In this document: one piece after another, positions 48,701 to 58,693 of the stretch
Layout of the letters: each line of letters starts with the position of its first letter
Position numbering within the stretch: the first letter of the stretch is position 1
Source of the DNA: Rhynchonema sp. JSB1_4
Lineage: Eukaryota > Nematoda > Chromadorea > Monhysterida > Xyalidae
Length of the DNA: 64,000 bases
Assembly (NCBI GenBank): GCA_030248065.1
Contig: JASAMV010000664.1
Span: 57,299 to 121,298 of the forward strand
Reading direction: 5' to 3'
Translations under genes and position numbers: made by a program
Notes under the pieces: model-generated
What the model was told of the DNA's origin: nothing
What the model saw: only the letters and a program-made list of their open reading frames with translations
The model's database searches: none

Positions 48701-51429
48701 GTTTTTTATATGCTTGGCACCATCTGTAAAGATCTTGATGCCTGTGTGATTATTCACCCAATTTTCTCCATGTTCGACTAAGAATGCCTTTTCCCGGATG
48801 TCTATTTTGAATCTTTTTTCAAATGACACTGTTTTCACCATTCTGTCACTGGGCATGCCCAGGACAGGCACATGTTCAGCTATTTCTTCCAGTATGCGTT
48901 TGTGACTGGAGCGGCCCGTCACCCCATTCTCCCACATACCTTGATCGACCAGCCGCGATGCCGTGAGCATCGCTTGTCCTTTCACGACTAGGTCCAGGGG
49001 TGCCAGGCCAAGTGATGTTTCAAGCGCCACCGTCGGTGTAGATTTGAAAGCTCCTGTAATGAAAAGACAGCCAAGGCAACATGCGGTATGCGGAACGTCG
49101 TTCTTGCAGTCAGGATGCGTGAGCTCGTGCACATGGAGGCATTGCAATGCACAAAAACCCGTGCAGCACCTGGCAAGTAGTTACTCTGCCTCAAGTCAAG
49201 ACAGTATTGAGAAGAAGGTTGTTGCATGTTCGATAGTGGTAAGATATTTATGTTGCTCCAAGATCACCACACGATATCACAAACACCGGTTGCGCGGCAT
49301 GTGCGTGCGTCTCAGATAAGGTGCGGTTTCTGTGTACATTAAACCCGAGTTGCGGTTCGGGACATGGGTATGAATAGGGTTTTACGTGTCGCAGCACTGC
49401 GGAGAACGCACTTTGCCTGTGAGATTTTCGTTCCTGATGCCACACGTCCTTGCTGATGTCAACTTGGATCTAGGATTATCTCATTCATTTCCTTTGACCA
49501 CAAGATGGAGCACCGGGTATCTGATTTGGCGTGATGGGCGTGGTAATAGGTGCCAGCGCTGATCCCCATGAAACATTGTAATAGTGAAAGACAAAATAGT
49601 AAACTCATGCTGTTATCTACCCAAATACGTACACCAACCCGATGTTTCAGGAGCTAGCCGAACAACGAGGTGACACGGACAAGGTGCCAGAGTTGCGTGA
49701 GGAAATCGAGCGGATCGAACAGAAAGCGATCGATGCGAAGAAACAGGCCGAGAAACACATCACGGCGATCAGGTTGTCATCAGATCATGTTGGACCAGTT
49801 TTGAGAGCTTCGAGTGTAATTTGCACTTTTCCGGCAATTTCATTCCAAACCGTGCCGAAGGTTTAAATTTCCGGCAATCAAATTTGATCAATAATACTGC
49901 TGCATGCAGCTGGATCAATCAACGAAATCGTGATGAAATGAAGAAGAACTTTTTGAGCAATCCCGAGGTGATAGCTGAACAGATACGAAGCAACGAAGAC
50001 AATCCGTTCACCAGGAAACAAGCATCCATGAAGGTTGATTTTTTCTTCCAAAATGTGAAAATAAACTGAGTTTTTTCAGGATTTTCCATTTCTCGCATGA
50101 GGGAGCTAGGCGCTGCAGTGTAGATCCAGGGGGAGGGGCCCCCAGAGGTACACTAACCGCCGCGACCAAGGTACCACCGCCTCTCCGAGTACAGTAATTT
50201 CCCCAATTTTTGCCTAGAATAGGCGGGTAATTTTTAGGTCAGTGATGTCAAAAGTCGCCAAAATACCCTTTTTGTGGAGTTTTTTGCACTTTTTCTGAAT
50301 TTGGGCCTTCCACCAGGGAGGTACACTAACCGCCTCTCCGAAAAATGGGTAGGTACAGTAACCGCCTCGCCGGACCATGAACTACACTGGCGCTTTGAAC
50401 ACTCTGATAAGATCTCAAAGAGAATGTTGCAAGCGCTTTGCAGTGTCCGCAAATCGAGCCACGACTGTGTATGTTGGCTTTAGTGGTCACGTGACCCCTA
50501 GCTGGGCTGCGTGTCCTGGATCAGACAAGACGTTTGCAAAAATATGCGGTCACGGTCCGAGTAATGTTTCAAAATCATAACCATTTTGTTGCACAGATGC
50601 ACTCCACGAAACGCAAAACACAACCAGCATCTGAAGCAACCACATCAGAGGAGACAGTGCCCGATCAAGTTGATTCGACAGAAAGCGGTGCTGAACAACA
50701 GCCGCCCAGTTATGTGCCAGATGCAGGTCAGTCTAAAACTGCTGCGTACTCGTTTTATTTGTAGCCGACTTGGAGTTGGTACATTTGTTAATGATCCACA
50801 AAGTCTAACGACAACTTTACTAAAATTTGTTGAAAGGGCGATATCAGGTCGAAACGAGCGACCAAACAGCACGTTGCTCCACAATTCACGTTGCATGTTA
50901 CGCACTGATGTGCGGTGCACTGCGTATGCATTGTATATAGTATTCTACCACTGTTGTTCTTTTCCAATTTTAGCACTAGCCGTTGACTCGTAAGCTGAAA
51001 ATCTACAAGCCAATCTGAAATCTTACTAGCCTATGACAAGTAAATTTGGTCTACGAGATTCTTGCATGTAGATTTGTGTAACCGTGACGTGGTCACATTC
51101 TTCAGCAGATACAGCGGCTCCGACCCCACCCAAGCCAAAGGTTGACCTGGCCCTAAAACTGCCTGAGCTGCCCAAACGTGACGATCTGTTCAACGCGCAT
51201 GATTTTGATGTGGATATCGACCTTAGTGTGCCCGTGCCTGCCACGCATTGTGAGTGTTGATGTTTTGGAAATACCTTGTGTTCAAAATTGCACAAAAATT
51301 TATTAAATAAGCCTGTTTTATTCAGCCGTCATAACACCAGCGGTCCGTCCGTCAGCTACAGCGCCAGCCAGTGGCTCAAGGCGACTGTATAGTTTGGAGG
51401 AATATAAACGAAAAAGGGGACACATTTAG
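30708..51429 (+). CDS. rtf1: RTF1, Plus3-domain subunit of the PAF1 complex
   Basis: Nuclear transcription-elongation factor; it stimulates H2B ubiquitination and its Plus3 domain binds phosphorylated Spt5. Exons: 30708-30756, 31835-31888, 33052-33176, 33241-33342, 33487-33575, 33651-33760, 33853-33981, 35151-35332, 35765-35932, 36068-36137, 36496-36608, 36692-36788, 36881-36958, 49651-49772, 49910-50033, 50597-50726, 51109-51249, 51326-51429. The acidic/Lys-rich N-terminus ([32 protein letters not shown]) is followed by an [15 protein letters not shown] segment. Plus3 has [41 protein letters not shown] and FTESEF. The C-terminus has [27 protein letters not shown] and the terminal [12 protein letters not shown]. 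Intron 13 is 12.7 kb and contains another gene on the opposite strand. Other introns carry MITEs. Complete gene. Confidence 0.96.
30804..31757. mobile_element. Family B hAT-like MITE, with family D nested, exact 8-bp target duplication
   Basis: Left end CATAGTAGTGGCTGG (degenerate), right end CTGCCACTACACTG, flanked by TTTGTGTG at 30796-30803 and 31758-31765. The core shares GCGCGCTCCGCGCGC with the copies at 4191 and 34190. Here the recurring tag is different: GTACTTACCTCTCACA and variants (five copies). A family D element is nested at 31169-31723. Confidence 0.88.
31169..31723. mobile_element. Family D MITE nested in family B
   Basis: TACCGTAAAAACCTAAATA left, TATTTAGGTTTTTACGGTA right. 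Many GGGGGGCTCTATT and GGGGGGCTGTATT tags with TTCACTGACC between them. The interior segment around 31375-31500 also occurs in the family D copies near 56.2, 62.1 and 62.5 kb. Confidence 0.85.
32301..32703. mobile_element. Family A MITE with the GAACAGACGTACC tag
   Basis: CAGTGTAGTTCCTGG and CCAGGAACTACACTG ends. Flanks CCCCCAGG and CCCCTAGG (7 of 8 identical). Five variants of GAACAGACGTACC (inverse GGTACGTCTGTTC) sit near the two ends. Core: TTGAGGTCGAAAATTTGGC, GGGTATTTTGGCGATTTTTG, TATTTTAGGCC. Confidence 0.87.
32716..32915. repeat. GTATCGG-tagged repeat, probable MITE remnant
   Basis: ATCGGGTATCGG, AAGTATCGG, GAGTATCGGC, TCGGGTATCGGC and CTGGGTATCAG recur within 130 bp. No terminal inverted repeats recognised. 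It resembles the tag arrays of the family C elements. Confidence 0.5.
34190..34540. mobile_element. Family B hAT-like MITE, exact 8-bp target duplication
   Basis: CAGTGTAGTGGCTGG and CTGCCACTACACTG ends with TTCCCATC on both sides (34182-34189 and 34541-34548). GGTACCTTGCAACC occurs three times. The core matches the copy at 4191 closely, including GCGCGCTCCGCGCGC. Located in an RTF1 intron. Confidence 0.92.
34661..35104. mobile_element. MITE with GGGGCTCTATTCGG tags (relative of family D)
   Basis: The left end TACGGAGTTTTTTGGTTACT matches the inverse of the right end (GGTAACCGGAAAACTCCGGTA). GGGGCTCTATTCGG or its inverse recurs about seven times. A similar solitary tag pair lies at 43390-43425. 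Confidence 0.7.
35337..35667. mobile_element. Family C-like MITE with a GGTATCCG tag
   Basis: The right end is the family C terminus CAACGACACCACTG; the left end is degenerate (TAGTGTAACTAAATCGG). GGTATCC or GGTATTC occurs five times near the ends, replacing the GGTATGGGAA tag of the other family C copies. Confidence 0.7.
36959..37876. other. 5' part of the giant RTF1 intron
   Basis: No gene, repeat or mobile element recognised; contains the 3' flank of the antisense MARVEL gene. Confidence 0.4.
37877..40685 (-). CDS. MARVEL-domain four-helix membrane protein (plasmolipin/CMTM-like), nested in an RTF1 intron
   Basis: MARVEL proteins are tetraspan membrane proteins of cholesterol-rich membranes and vesicle traffic. 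Exons in coding order: 40685-40656, 40602-40591 (12-nt microexon, tentative), 40528-40397, 38936-38823, 38707-38528, 38389-38288, 37987-37877. A soluble N-terminus ([21 protein letters not shown]) is followed by [16 protein letters not shown], which leads into helix 1 ([11 protein letters not shown]). Then [34 protein letters not shown], a third/fourth helix [20 protein letters not shown] and [17 protein letters not shown], and a short tail ending QQMP. The helix order and Pro-Gly-LLK start fit MARVEL. Assignment to a subfamily is not possible by eye. It lies entirely within RTF1 intron 13, on the opposite strand. Confidence 0.82.
40686..47899. other. Middle of the giant RTF1 intron, no gene recognised
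   Basis: About 7.2 kb of mixed composition with only short chance ORFs. One GGGCTCTATTCTGGGG tag pair at about 43390-43425 is a MITE remnant. A short CA run lies at 47521. I see no protein similarity, tRNA or clear repeat array. Confidence 0.5.
47900..49100 (-). mobile_element. 5'-truncated non-LTR retrotransposon (I-like LINE): end of RT, RNase H, zinc knuckle
   Basis: One long open frame. It begins with the end of the reverse transcriptase region ([28 protein letters not shown]), then a type I RNase H domain with all four catalytic acids in context: [28 protein letters not shown] and [15 protein letters not shown]. After it comes a Cys/His motif [18 protein letters not shown], as in I-clade ORF2 C-termini. 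The frame ends at 47900. The 5' side stops matching near 49100, typical 5' truncation. No internal stops, so insertion is fairly recent. Lies antisense in RTF1 intron 13. Confidence 0.9.
49101..49650. other. 3' end of the giant RTF1 intron
   Basis: No feature beyond the acceptor GATGTTTCAG at 49641-49650. Confidence 0.4.
50116..50389. mobile_element. Family A MITE with the GGTACACTAACCGCC tag
   Basis: Ends CAGTGTAGATCCAGG and ATGAACTACACTG. GAGGTACACTAACCGCC and variants occur four times. The tag is the inverse complement of that in the copy at 5026. Short version of the core. Flanking duplication is imperfect (GGCGCT on each side). Confidence 0.75.
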
Positions 51430-51657
51430 CCGGTTTAGGTGATATTTGGGATGATTGACGACGGTTTTTTTAAGCGCTGCTAATTTGTTTGCTTTACGAA
51501 AAAAGTGGCGTGTGCTGTTATGATGCCGAACCAGTGCTTTTCAATTACCATGGCGTGAACCTATGGTATTTAAATCTTTGTTTTTATATTTGCTGATGTC
51601 TAACGCGTTATTCGCATCTCTATCGTTGCTTCTTTGTTCGTCGCGTAGTGACGTTTT

Positions 51658-51663
51658 AATAAA
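51658..51663 (+). terminator. Polyadenylation signal of RTF1
   Basis: AATAAA about 230 bp after the RTF1 stop codon. Confidence 0.6.
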
Positions 51664-52180
51664 GACAAACGACTCAAATAAAGCTTAAATACTCAAAACC
51701 TTTTTATTTAATTACACTAACCCGCATGGCAACCAAATAATAATAAAAATAATTGAATCAAAAATAATCTGGAAGCTCTGCTTACGTGATACGGAACGTG
51801 ACTAATTAACGCAAGAAAGGCATGTCAAAATGCAAAATACCCGACATCAAACGATCAAAAATTGAAAAGCACAAAAACTGAAATTAGCCAGCACGCAGGT
51901 TAGCACCTGTGATCTATCATACAATCCATCAGTCTGAAATGCCGTAAGGAGTAAAGGGATTGCATAAAAAATTTTAAAAACCTGCCGACGTGCTTATCGG
52001 AAGTCCAGCAACTCGAAGGAAACGTTATAGCACAAAAATTTGGGTTTAAAGTGTAAAGTGACTCAAAGCGTCAGCTATCTGAGCAGCGCCACAGAGATCG
52101 AAAACTTGTAAAAAAAATTCTGGCTCGTTGAGCAGAAATCATAGAAGGCTGAATGCGCTAAAAGTCGCCAAGGTCTAGAT
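51664..52180. other. Convergent spacer between RTF1 and the LC3-like gene
   Basis: AT-rich; presumably 3' UTR of the LC3-like gene. Nothing else recognised. Confidence 0.4.
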
Positions 52181-53003
52181 TTATCCGAATGTTTCCTGAG
52201 ATGCGTATTTCATGTACAAAAAACCGTCGTCCTTGTCGCGATATTGAGCGTGCAGTTCGGCCATTGTCACCTGAACGTGAAAAATTAGATCACCTTCTGT
52301 TGTGCTCAAGTGAAAAAATTGGGAAAAAAACAAAAATTGAGCAACAAACCGTCATGCTGGCAATTGCACGATCATCGATCAGAAAGTAGATGGCCTGGCT
52401 GCGCGCCAACTGCATACGATTGCTGGAAAGTTACTTTCAACCAAGAGTGTTGCTTATTTCATAACCATTTTTTCGGACACAAAATAGTTTACCGAATAAT
52501 AGTGACGAATTGTGAGAGCGTAATCTCGCGCGGTACCAGAAACTTGATGCGATCCAATGACTGCAACTGGCGCTCTTTCTTGTAACGCTCGAGAATGATC
52601 TGCGCATTTTTTGGGAAACCCGTCTCTTGAACGTTATTTCTGTGTAAGGTTGCAAAACTTTCAAGTGAAACATTTTCAAGCGGATATTTCTCAATCTGGC
52701 AGGCGTACCATAACTTTTCCCGGGAATTTCTCCTGTATGTCCTTGACTTCGCGCTGTCGTTGTTCGATCGACGTCCGTTGCTTGTAGTATTTATGGTGGC
52801 CGTCCGTCGAGGCAGCCGTGTCCTGGTCGCGTTTCTCACGCGCTAAAAGATTTTCATCAATTTTGCCAAGAAGCAAGAAATAAAGACAAGAATTTAGAAA
52901 CACAAACCGGACAACGGCGCTGTGCGTCGACGATCACTGGCGTTGGTGACCAACGGCTGCGATTCGGCGTGGAAAATTGGACGCTCGCCCGCTGATAAAC
53001 GGT
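52181..53003 (-). CDS. LC3-type Atg8 autophagy protein (LGG-2-like), 5' end not found
   Basis: Ubiquitin-like protein conjugated to phosphatidylethanolamine on autophagosome membranes. Exons in coding order: 53003-52908, 52842-52709, 52599-52493, 52422-52350, 52270-52181. After a poorly conserved N-terminal extension (SAGERPIFHAESQ), the Atg8 core begins YYKQRTSIEQRQREVKDI and continues EKFPGKVM-IILERYKKE, with the splice inside the beta-2 strand. Then LDRIKFLVPREITLSQFVTI, RMQLARSQAIYFLIDD, and DGFLYMKYASQETFG. The reading frame ends directly after the conserved Phe-Gly, so the conjugation glycine is already C-terminal and no ATG4 trimming would be needed before lipidation. The start codon lies in an upstream exon not identified; the region above is occupied by a MITE. 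Confidence 0.9.
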
Positions 53004-53091
53004 CTGGATGAAAAGTGAAGAGAAAATGCAACTTCCATTTATGTACGAAAAACGAAAACCTCGTGTCAGTTTTCATCGTGATCACAGTCAG

Positions 53092-53473
53092 CAGTGTAGT
53101 TCCTGGGTGGAGGGGGTCCCCCCCGTCGGGTACGCTATCTCCCCCTCAGGTGGTACACTATCCCCCTATCTCCCCATCCGGGACACCATCTCCCCCAATT
53201 TTTGCCTAAAACAGGCATTTTTAGGCCTAAAATAGGCACTTTTAGGCCAAAAATGTGTGATTTTTCGGTCAATGTTGTCAAAAGTCGCCAAAATACATTT
53301 TTATAAAAATTTTTTTCCAAAAAGGGACAAAATATGTCAAGCTTTCTACCTCAAAAAGTGACTTTTTCCTGAATTTGGGTCTTCCCCCCTTCCCCCCTCG
53401 GGGGTACACTATCTCCCCCTCCGAAAAAAACGGGGGTTCCGCTATCTCGCCCACCGGACCAGGAACTACACTG
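53092..53473. mobile_element. Family A MITE with the TACACTATCTCCCC tag
   Basis: CAGTGTAGTTCCTGG and CCAGGAACTACACTG ends; flanks ACAGTCAG and ACAGCCAG (7 of 8). GGTACACTATCTCCCC-like tags occur at least four times. Core as in other family A copies. Confidence 0.87.
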
Positions 53474-54356
53474 ACAGCCAGTGTAGCGTATTGTACAGCA
53501 TTGACTGAGCTGATATACAGTAGTTGCCGCGTGAAAAAAACTTTTTTTTTCAGCTTTCAGGGTGTGTGGAAAAACACGAAAACCGAATTCGGCAATTTTG
53601 TTCGGAACAAGCAAGGGACAACTTTTTCAAACCCCGCAACTACGTTTAGACTAACGTGAAGGTTACGATAAGGTCAACGCCAACGTTAAGGTCATCACGG
53701 GCTTCTGTGGACCGGGCCCTTTATCTGTGAAGGCAAAAGTGGAAGTCAGTAAGCGAACAACCTCTTGACGTCGTCAGTTCTTGTTGGTGAGCAAACACGG
53801 GCACCGAATTGACGTGTATGTCGTTCACATTGCTCGATAGAAAATTGGGCGTTGGTTGACTGAAATCAAATGACAACACGTCAAGTGAAGAATACATTTG
53901 TCGAAATTAGTTCATATAAACCGAAACACAATTAATCCGTACAGACTAGGCATGGATATCGTACAAGTTTGAGGCCCAATAATAACAATACCCAAAACTA
54001 TAGTGACTTGTCGGTCAGTATTTATATTTTCGTCAAGGTGTTTTCAAATAAGTTTCCTGCACTTGAAAAATTCCGAAGCAAGAACAATCAGACCGTATTT
54101 GGGCTATTTATTATCCAATAAGTGCCGCACGTGTCTTTTGCAACTGGAACAGTAACTTGTTTTGGTGCCTTTTAAAACGATTTTATGACGTGGTATTAGG
54201 TACCAAGCCCTCAAAAAATTTTTTCGCTGTTTAGACAGAAAAACACATGTTTTGGAAAAATAAATTACCCTTAATTTCTCGGAGACGGGGCCGGTTAGTG
54301 TGCACCGGTGGACCGCAGATTTTATCTACGGTAAGTAACGGTAGATTCCCGCATGG
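53474..54356. other. Unassigned interval between two family A MITEs
   Basis: May contain the missing 5' exon of the LC3-like gene. No gene or repeat recognised. Confidence 0.4.
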
Positions 54357-54741
54357 CAGTGTAGTTCCTGGGGGGGGGAGGGGGCCCCCTCGGGTACGCT
54401 ATCTCCCACTCAGGTGGTACACTATCCCCCCTATCTCCCCCTCCGGGCACACTATCTCCCCCAATTTTTGCCTAAAATGGCCATTTTTAGGACAAAAGTG
54501 GTCATTTTTAGGCCTAAAATGTGTGATTTTCATGTCAATGTTCTCAAAAATCGCCAAAATACCCCTTACATGAAGAATTTTTTCCAAAAAGGGGCAAAAT
54601 AGGTCAACTTTTCACCCCAACAAGTGACTTTTTCCTGAATTTGGGTCCTCCCCCCTTCCTCCACCCTCGGGTGTACACTATCTCCCCCTCCGAAAAAACG
54701 GGCGGTCCGCTATCTCCCCCTCCGGACCAGGAACAACACTG
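54357..54741. mobile_element. Family A MITE with the TACACTATCTCCCC tag, second copy
   Basis: CAGTGTAGTTCCTGG and CCAGGAACAACACTG ends; flanks CCGCATGG and CCGCAAGG (7 of 8). Same tag as the element at 53092 and very similar throughout. Confidence 0.87.
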
Positions 54742-55089
54742 CCGCAAGGCAATGATCTACAGGCTGGAGCCGCGTTGTGGAAGCAACCAACCTTGTGGAA
54801 GCAACTCTCATTGTTCCTTCCGCTATCTCCTTCGTCCCTTATTTTGTGTTCAATGTGCCTCCGTCAAGCTGATCGCCTTCGCCAACGCCAACGAATGTAC
54901 CAAACCAATGCTAGAAACCGAACCGAAATTATGCCGAAATTATGCTTTGAAATATGCGTCCGACTGCGCTTCACCACACTTTTTATCTGAAGCAGAGATA
55001 AAAAAAATATTTTTTCCGAAAATAAAAAACCTTTTTTTCCTATCATTCTTTTCCTCCGCATCTGGGGTTGGTTGGGCCAGACATCGACA
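54742..55089. other. Unassigned interval
   Basis: Includes a 50-bp run with many GCCAACG and GGAAGCAACC motifs and an A/T-rich stretch. Short ORFs only; no protein recognised. Confidence 0.35.
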
Positions 55090-55484
55090 CAGTGTAGTTC
55101 CTGGTCCGGAGGGGGAACAGACGTACCCTCCACTATTTTCGGAGGGGGAACAGACGTACCTACCTGTGGGGGGAAGGGGGGGAAGTCCCAATTTGGGGGG
55201 GGACGGAAAAAAGTCATTTTTGAGGTCGAAAAATTGGACTATTTTTGCCTTCTTTTGCGAAAAATCCCCTATAAAACGGGTATTTTGGCGTTTTTTGGAG
55301 GTTTCACCTAAAGTTTACCTATTTTTGGCCTAAAAATGCCTATTTTAGGCCTAAATTTGCCCATTTTAGGAAAAAATTGGGGGATCAGACGTACCCGGAG
55401 GGGGAACAGTGGGGCAGGCGTACCTCGGAGGGGGAACAGACGTACCCGAGGGGGATCCCCCCCTCCCCCCCAGGAACTACACTG
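55090..55484. mobile_element. Family A MITE with the GAACAGACGTACC tag, exact target duplication
   Basis: CAGTGTAGTTCCTGG and CCAGGAACTACACTG ends with CATCGACA on both sides (55082-55089 and 55485-55492). Five GAACAGACGTACC-type tags. Its right end is also the outer boundary of the large palindrome. Confidence 0.92.
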
Positions 55485-55809
55485 CATCGACATCCGACAT
55501 TTCGACACGACATAGATACCGTAAAAACCAGAAGATACCCTGGACCCCCCCCCACCCCCCCCAGCCACAGCACTGTTTGGGGTCGAAATGTGTTGAAGAT
55601 AGATAGATTGTTCCCAGGATTTGTTGACGATAGATAGATTTGCCCATAAGTGTTGACGATAGATTGATGAAATCAAAAAGTGTTGACGATAGATAGATGA
55701 ATTTGGACGAGCGACTAATTATACGGAAATCCACCCGATCGAGCACGCGTCCACGAGAGATACAGCCGTTTTTCGTCGTGGCTGTGTGTTTTATGTGATT
55801 CAGGCTGGT

Positions 55810-55879
55810 GCCTAAGCCTAAGCCAAAGCCTAACAGCAAGCCTAAGCCTAAGCCTAAGCCTGAAATAGAAGCCTAAAGC
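55810..55879 (-). repeat. Interstitial TTAGGC telomere-type repeat, left arm
   Basis: About nine GCCTAA units with a few variants (GCCAAAGCC, GCCTAACAGCAAG). Confidence 0.8.
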
Positions 55880-55896
55880 TTAACTATGAGACTATG

Positions 55897-56460
55897 CTTA
55901 CCGAAAACTAATAGAAGGGGGGGGCTCTATCTCCGACCCCTGGGGGGGCTCTATCGGCGCTTAAGCACACACAAAACGGGTGGGATTTCCGTCATAGGGG
56001 AGTATTAACTTAGTCAATCTTGAATTTGGGGGGATTCCGGGGGCTTTTTGTCGCCCCCCAAGTGCCAGTACGACCCTGAAACGTCACACGTTGTGGAATA
56101 CAACGTGGTGCATGAGGATTTCTCTTTCTTTTTGTTTGGCTGATGCACCAACTCCGAAATCGGGCTCGTGTTGGCGTAGTTTGTCTTTAATCGCATTTAT
56201 TCGTGTCTATTGGTCAATAAGAGGCGTATTATGTGCTCTGAACGAACAACGAACGTGCATAAATGTACGGTACCTGTGCACCACTATCAAGCGTTAATAC
56301 ACCACTGTATAGGGGATGTTACTTAGGGGGGGGCTCTATTCCGGGGGGGGCTCTATTCCCGGGGGCTCTAGGGCTTCACTGACCCGTTTTTGGGGGGCTG
56401 TATTACGGGGTGGGGCTCTATTCCGGGGGGGGGGGGGCTGTATTTAGATTTTTACGGTAT
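55897..56460. mobile_element. Family D MITE, left palindrome arm
   Basis: GCTTACCGAAAACTAATAG left end (worn), TTTAGATTTTTACGGTAT right end, with GGGGGGCTCTATT tags at both ends and the family D inner segment (56180-56330). Part of it has been deleted relative to the right arm. Confidence 0.7.
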
Positions 56461-57226
56461 TGGGTAATGTTTAATTTTTGCACCAAAAAATAGCTTCAAA
56501 ATATCATCAGAAAAAGTCGGGAAGAAAAAATTTCGGGCCGACTTTTTTCCAAGTCTGACTTTCCAGCCCGAACTGTCGGGCCCGGCCGGGCCGGCCCCCG
56601 GACCTCGTCGGGCAGGGCCGGGCCGAGCTAACCCGGCCCGATTCCCACCTCCGTTTCGGACTCAAATTTGATCTGTTTTGGTCAGGTCCCGTATATTCCG
56701 GGAGTGCCCCGGCCGGGAAGTCTATGACCGACCGCACTACTGTAATTTATGTTGCCTTATCTGTGACGGAAACGATGTGGTTGTTTGTTTCCCAACTGCA
56801 CCTTTGCAGTGACATGGCAGTGATTTTCTATCGAGTTGGAAAAAGTCGGGAAAAGTGCACCTTTTCAAACGAATTATTGTAACTTGCCATGTAACCATGG
56901 CCAGTGCCAGTCCACTCTGGAACACGAACAGATTACAGCGCCTTATCAACTGTTAAACACAAACTGAACCTTGTGGTGTGTGAAAGCGCTTGTCAAGCGA
57001 GTGCTTGCTTATCGCAAAGGGATGTTATGGTGTTGCTCATTGCGTATTTAGTCCACAAGTGTTTTGCTTGTTTTCTGGTGTCCCACGCTGTGCAAACACC
57101 ACGTCATTGCTCCGCTCGACATAAAGCATCATTTTGCTTGTTGATCTGATTCGTCAGCTTTGTATTTCTTTTGCTTGTTCATAATAGTTAGCCGAAACAC
57201 ATTGTGTCAGTACGTGTAGTGACACG
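56424..57226 (+). repeat. Segment present three times (first copy)
   Basis: Begins at the G-run of a family D element, continues through a GC-rich block (GGCCCGGCCGGGCCGGCCCC) and the cystatin upstream region. Repeats inverted at about 61.07-61.87 kb and direct at 63198-64000. Confidence 0.88.
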
Positions 57227-57342
57227 TTTTCATTCTGGTTTGTTTGAGCAATCATTGTTTATCCGAAGCATTTTTAATTGATATATTGAATGCAAAATTG
57301 CATATTGTTGCTCTGCAGAAAGCAATTCCTTCCAAAATCACA

Positions 57343-58115
57343 ATGTTCAAAACGATCTTCCTTTCCGTGTTGGTGTCGGTGGCAGCAGCGATGCCAGGTG
57401 GTCGATCACCGATGCCGCACGACGACGAGCTGTTGGTGAGTTGATTGTGGATGCGGGCGCAACGTGGCCAACCAGGCCTAAGAATTCTTTTGACAAAACA
57501 TACCAATAATAATTCAGGCGTTGGCCAAATTGGCGGTCGACACTAAATACAACGACGAATCGAACGACATGAAACATTGGCTGGTCGGCTCGATCATTCG
57601 TGCAGAGACACAAGTGGTCGCCGGCAGCATGAAACATCTGCACATTCTCATGAGAGAGTCGGAGTGTGAGAAAGGGGTAGGTGGTGACACGCTTCATGTA
57701 TGGACAACGATGCGGACCAAATATCGATGCTCTGGAAATATCCACCCGCGCACGAATAACCCATCCCTTTCCCGGAGACCCACATACATATGTGCATACA
57801 GTACATACTCCACCAGCTAGCACCAGCCGCCCCCCCCCAAAAGGGGGCAAAAAAACAAAAAAAGATAGGTGTCGCACGAGACGTTGTGCGTCAATTTAAG
57901 GTGAAAAAATAAAACGATAAAACACGCAATTCAAAAACAGCAACTAGAAGCAAAAAAAGGACAATGGTGCCGCCAAACTGTTCACTTAGGATGTGGAGGG
58001 GGCAGCGGCAGTGTGGCTGTGCACTATACATACATAGGGACGCAAACTGCGTGGTGAAGGACAATGGTGCCGCCAAACTGTGGCTACTTCAGAGATCCCA
58101 ACGTTGCACGGATGT
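57343..58115 (+). pseudogene. Cystatin, left-arm copy with broken last exon
   Basis: Exons 1 (57343-57435) and 2 (57518-57676) are intact and match the right-arm copy: signal peptide MFKTIFLSVLVSVAAAMPGG, then NDMKHWLVGSI, and the protease-binding first loop QVVAG. Exon 3 is scrambled. It starts at 57869 (GTGTCGCACGAGACG), is interrupted after 57890 by about 160 bp that includes a partial repeat of the exon and of the neighbouring intron, and resumes at 58054. It then lacks about 30 bp that encode the conserved KPW second hairpin in the other copy. The result cannot encode a normal cystatin C-terminus. Assembly error cannot be excluded. Confidence 0.8.
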
Positions 58116-58693
58116 CAGAATGTGAAGTCAGTATGATAAGTGGAGCGATTGTACCGCACTACTGTAATCCAAACATTGGTTCAAATCATGTTGATCAAGA
58201 TCGACTTCACATAATTCGACCATCATCCGAATTAACAGGTACGATGAATCCGCAAAACCGGGCAGCAGCTCGACATCAGAGTCTGGCGAATCGTCAGAGC
58301 GCGCCCAAGATGGAGCGCCTACTTCCGGCTAGTTACGATTCACAATGTGGCTGTCTATTTTATGTTTGTCCATCCAAGCAATCTGACTTTGGCAGAGATT
58401 GGGTTGAATGCATATTCTTGATGCGATTTGACAGCAAACTTTATTTTTTAGTAACAGAATGTTCATCTTCCAGAGAGTGCCGAATCACCGGACAACAATG
58501 TGAACAGCATAGAGGAGACTCTGTGGTTTTAAGAATTGTTGCCGAATAGAAATTTGAATCTGGAATAGGCCATACGTTTCCATTTCGCAATAGCTTTTTA
58601 TTCGATCTTCTAAGACTGCATTATCATTGTCTACAAGCCCAAAATGGACACGTATAATATTAATATGTATAACTCATCAACTTCAACAAGTCC

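Noticed and set aside
56507..56737. 76-codon ORF present three times (also at 61577 and 63280)
   Set aside because: Conserved only because the whole palindrome unit is duplicated; the GC-rich frame resembles no protein and has no splice or start context.
58064..58549. 161-codon ORF downstream of the broken cystatin
   Set aside because: Starts inside cystatin exon 3 in the wrong frame and ends beyond the arm boundary. A conserved stretch at 58241-58406 may be an exon of something, but there is not enough to call it.
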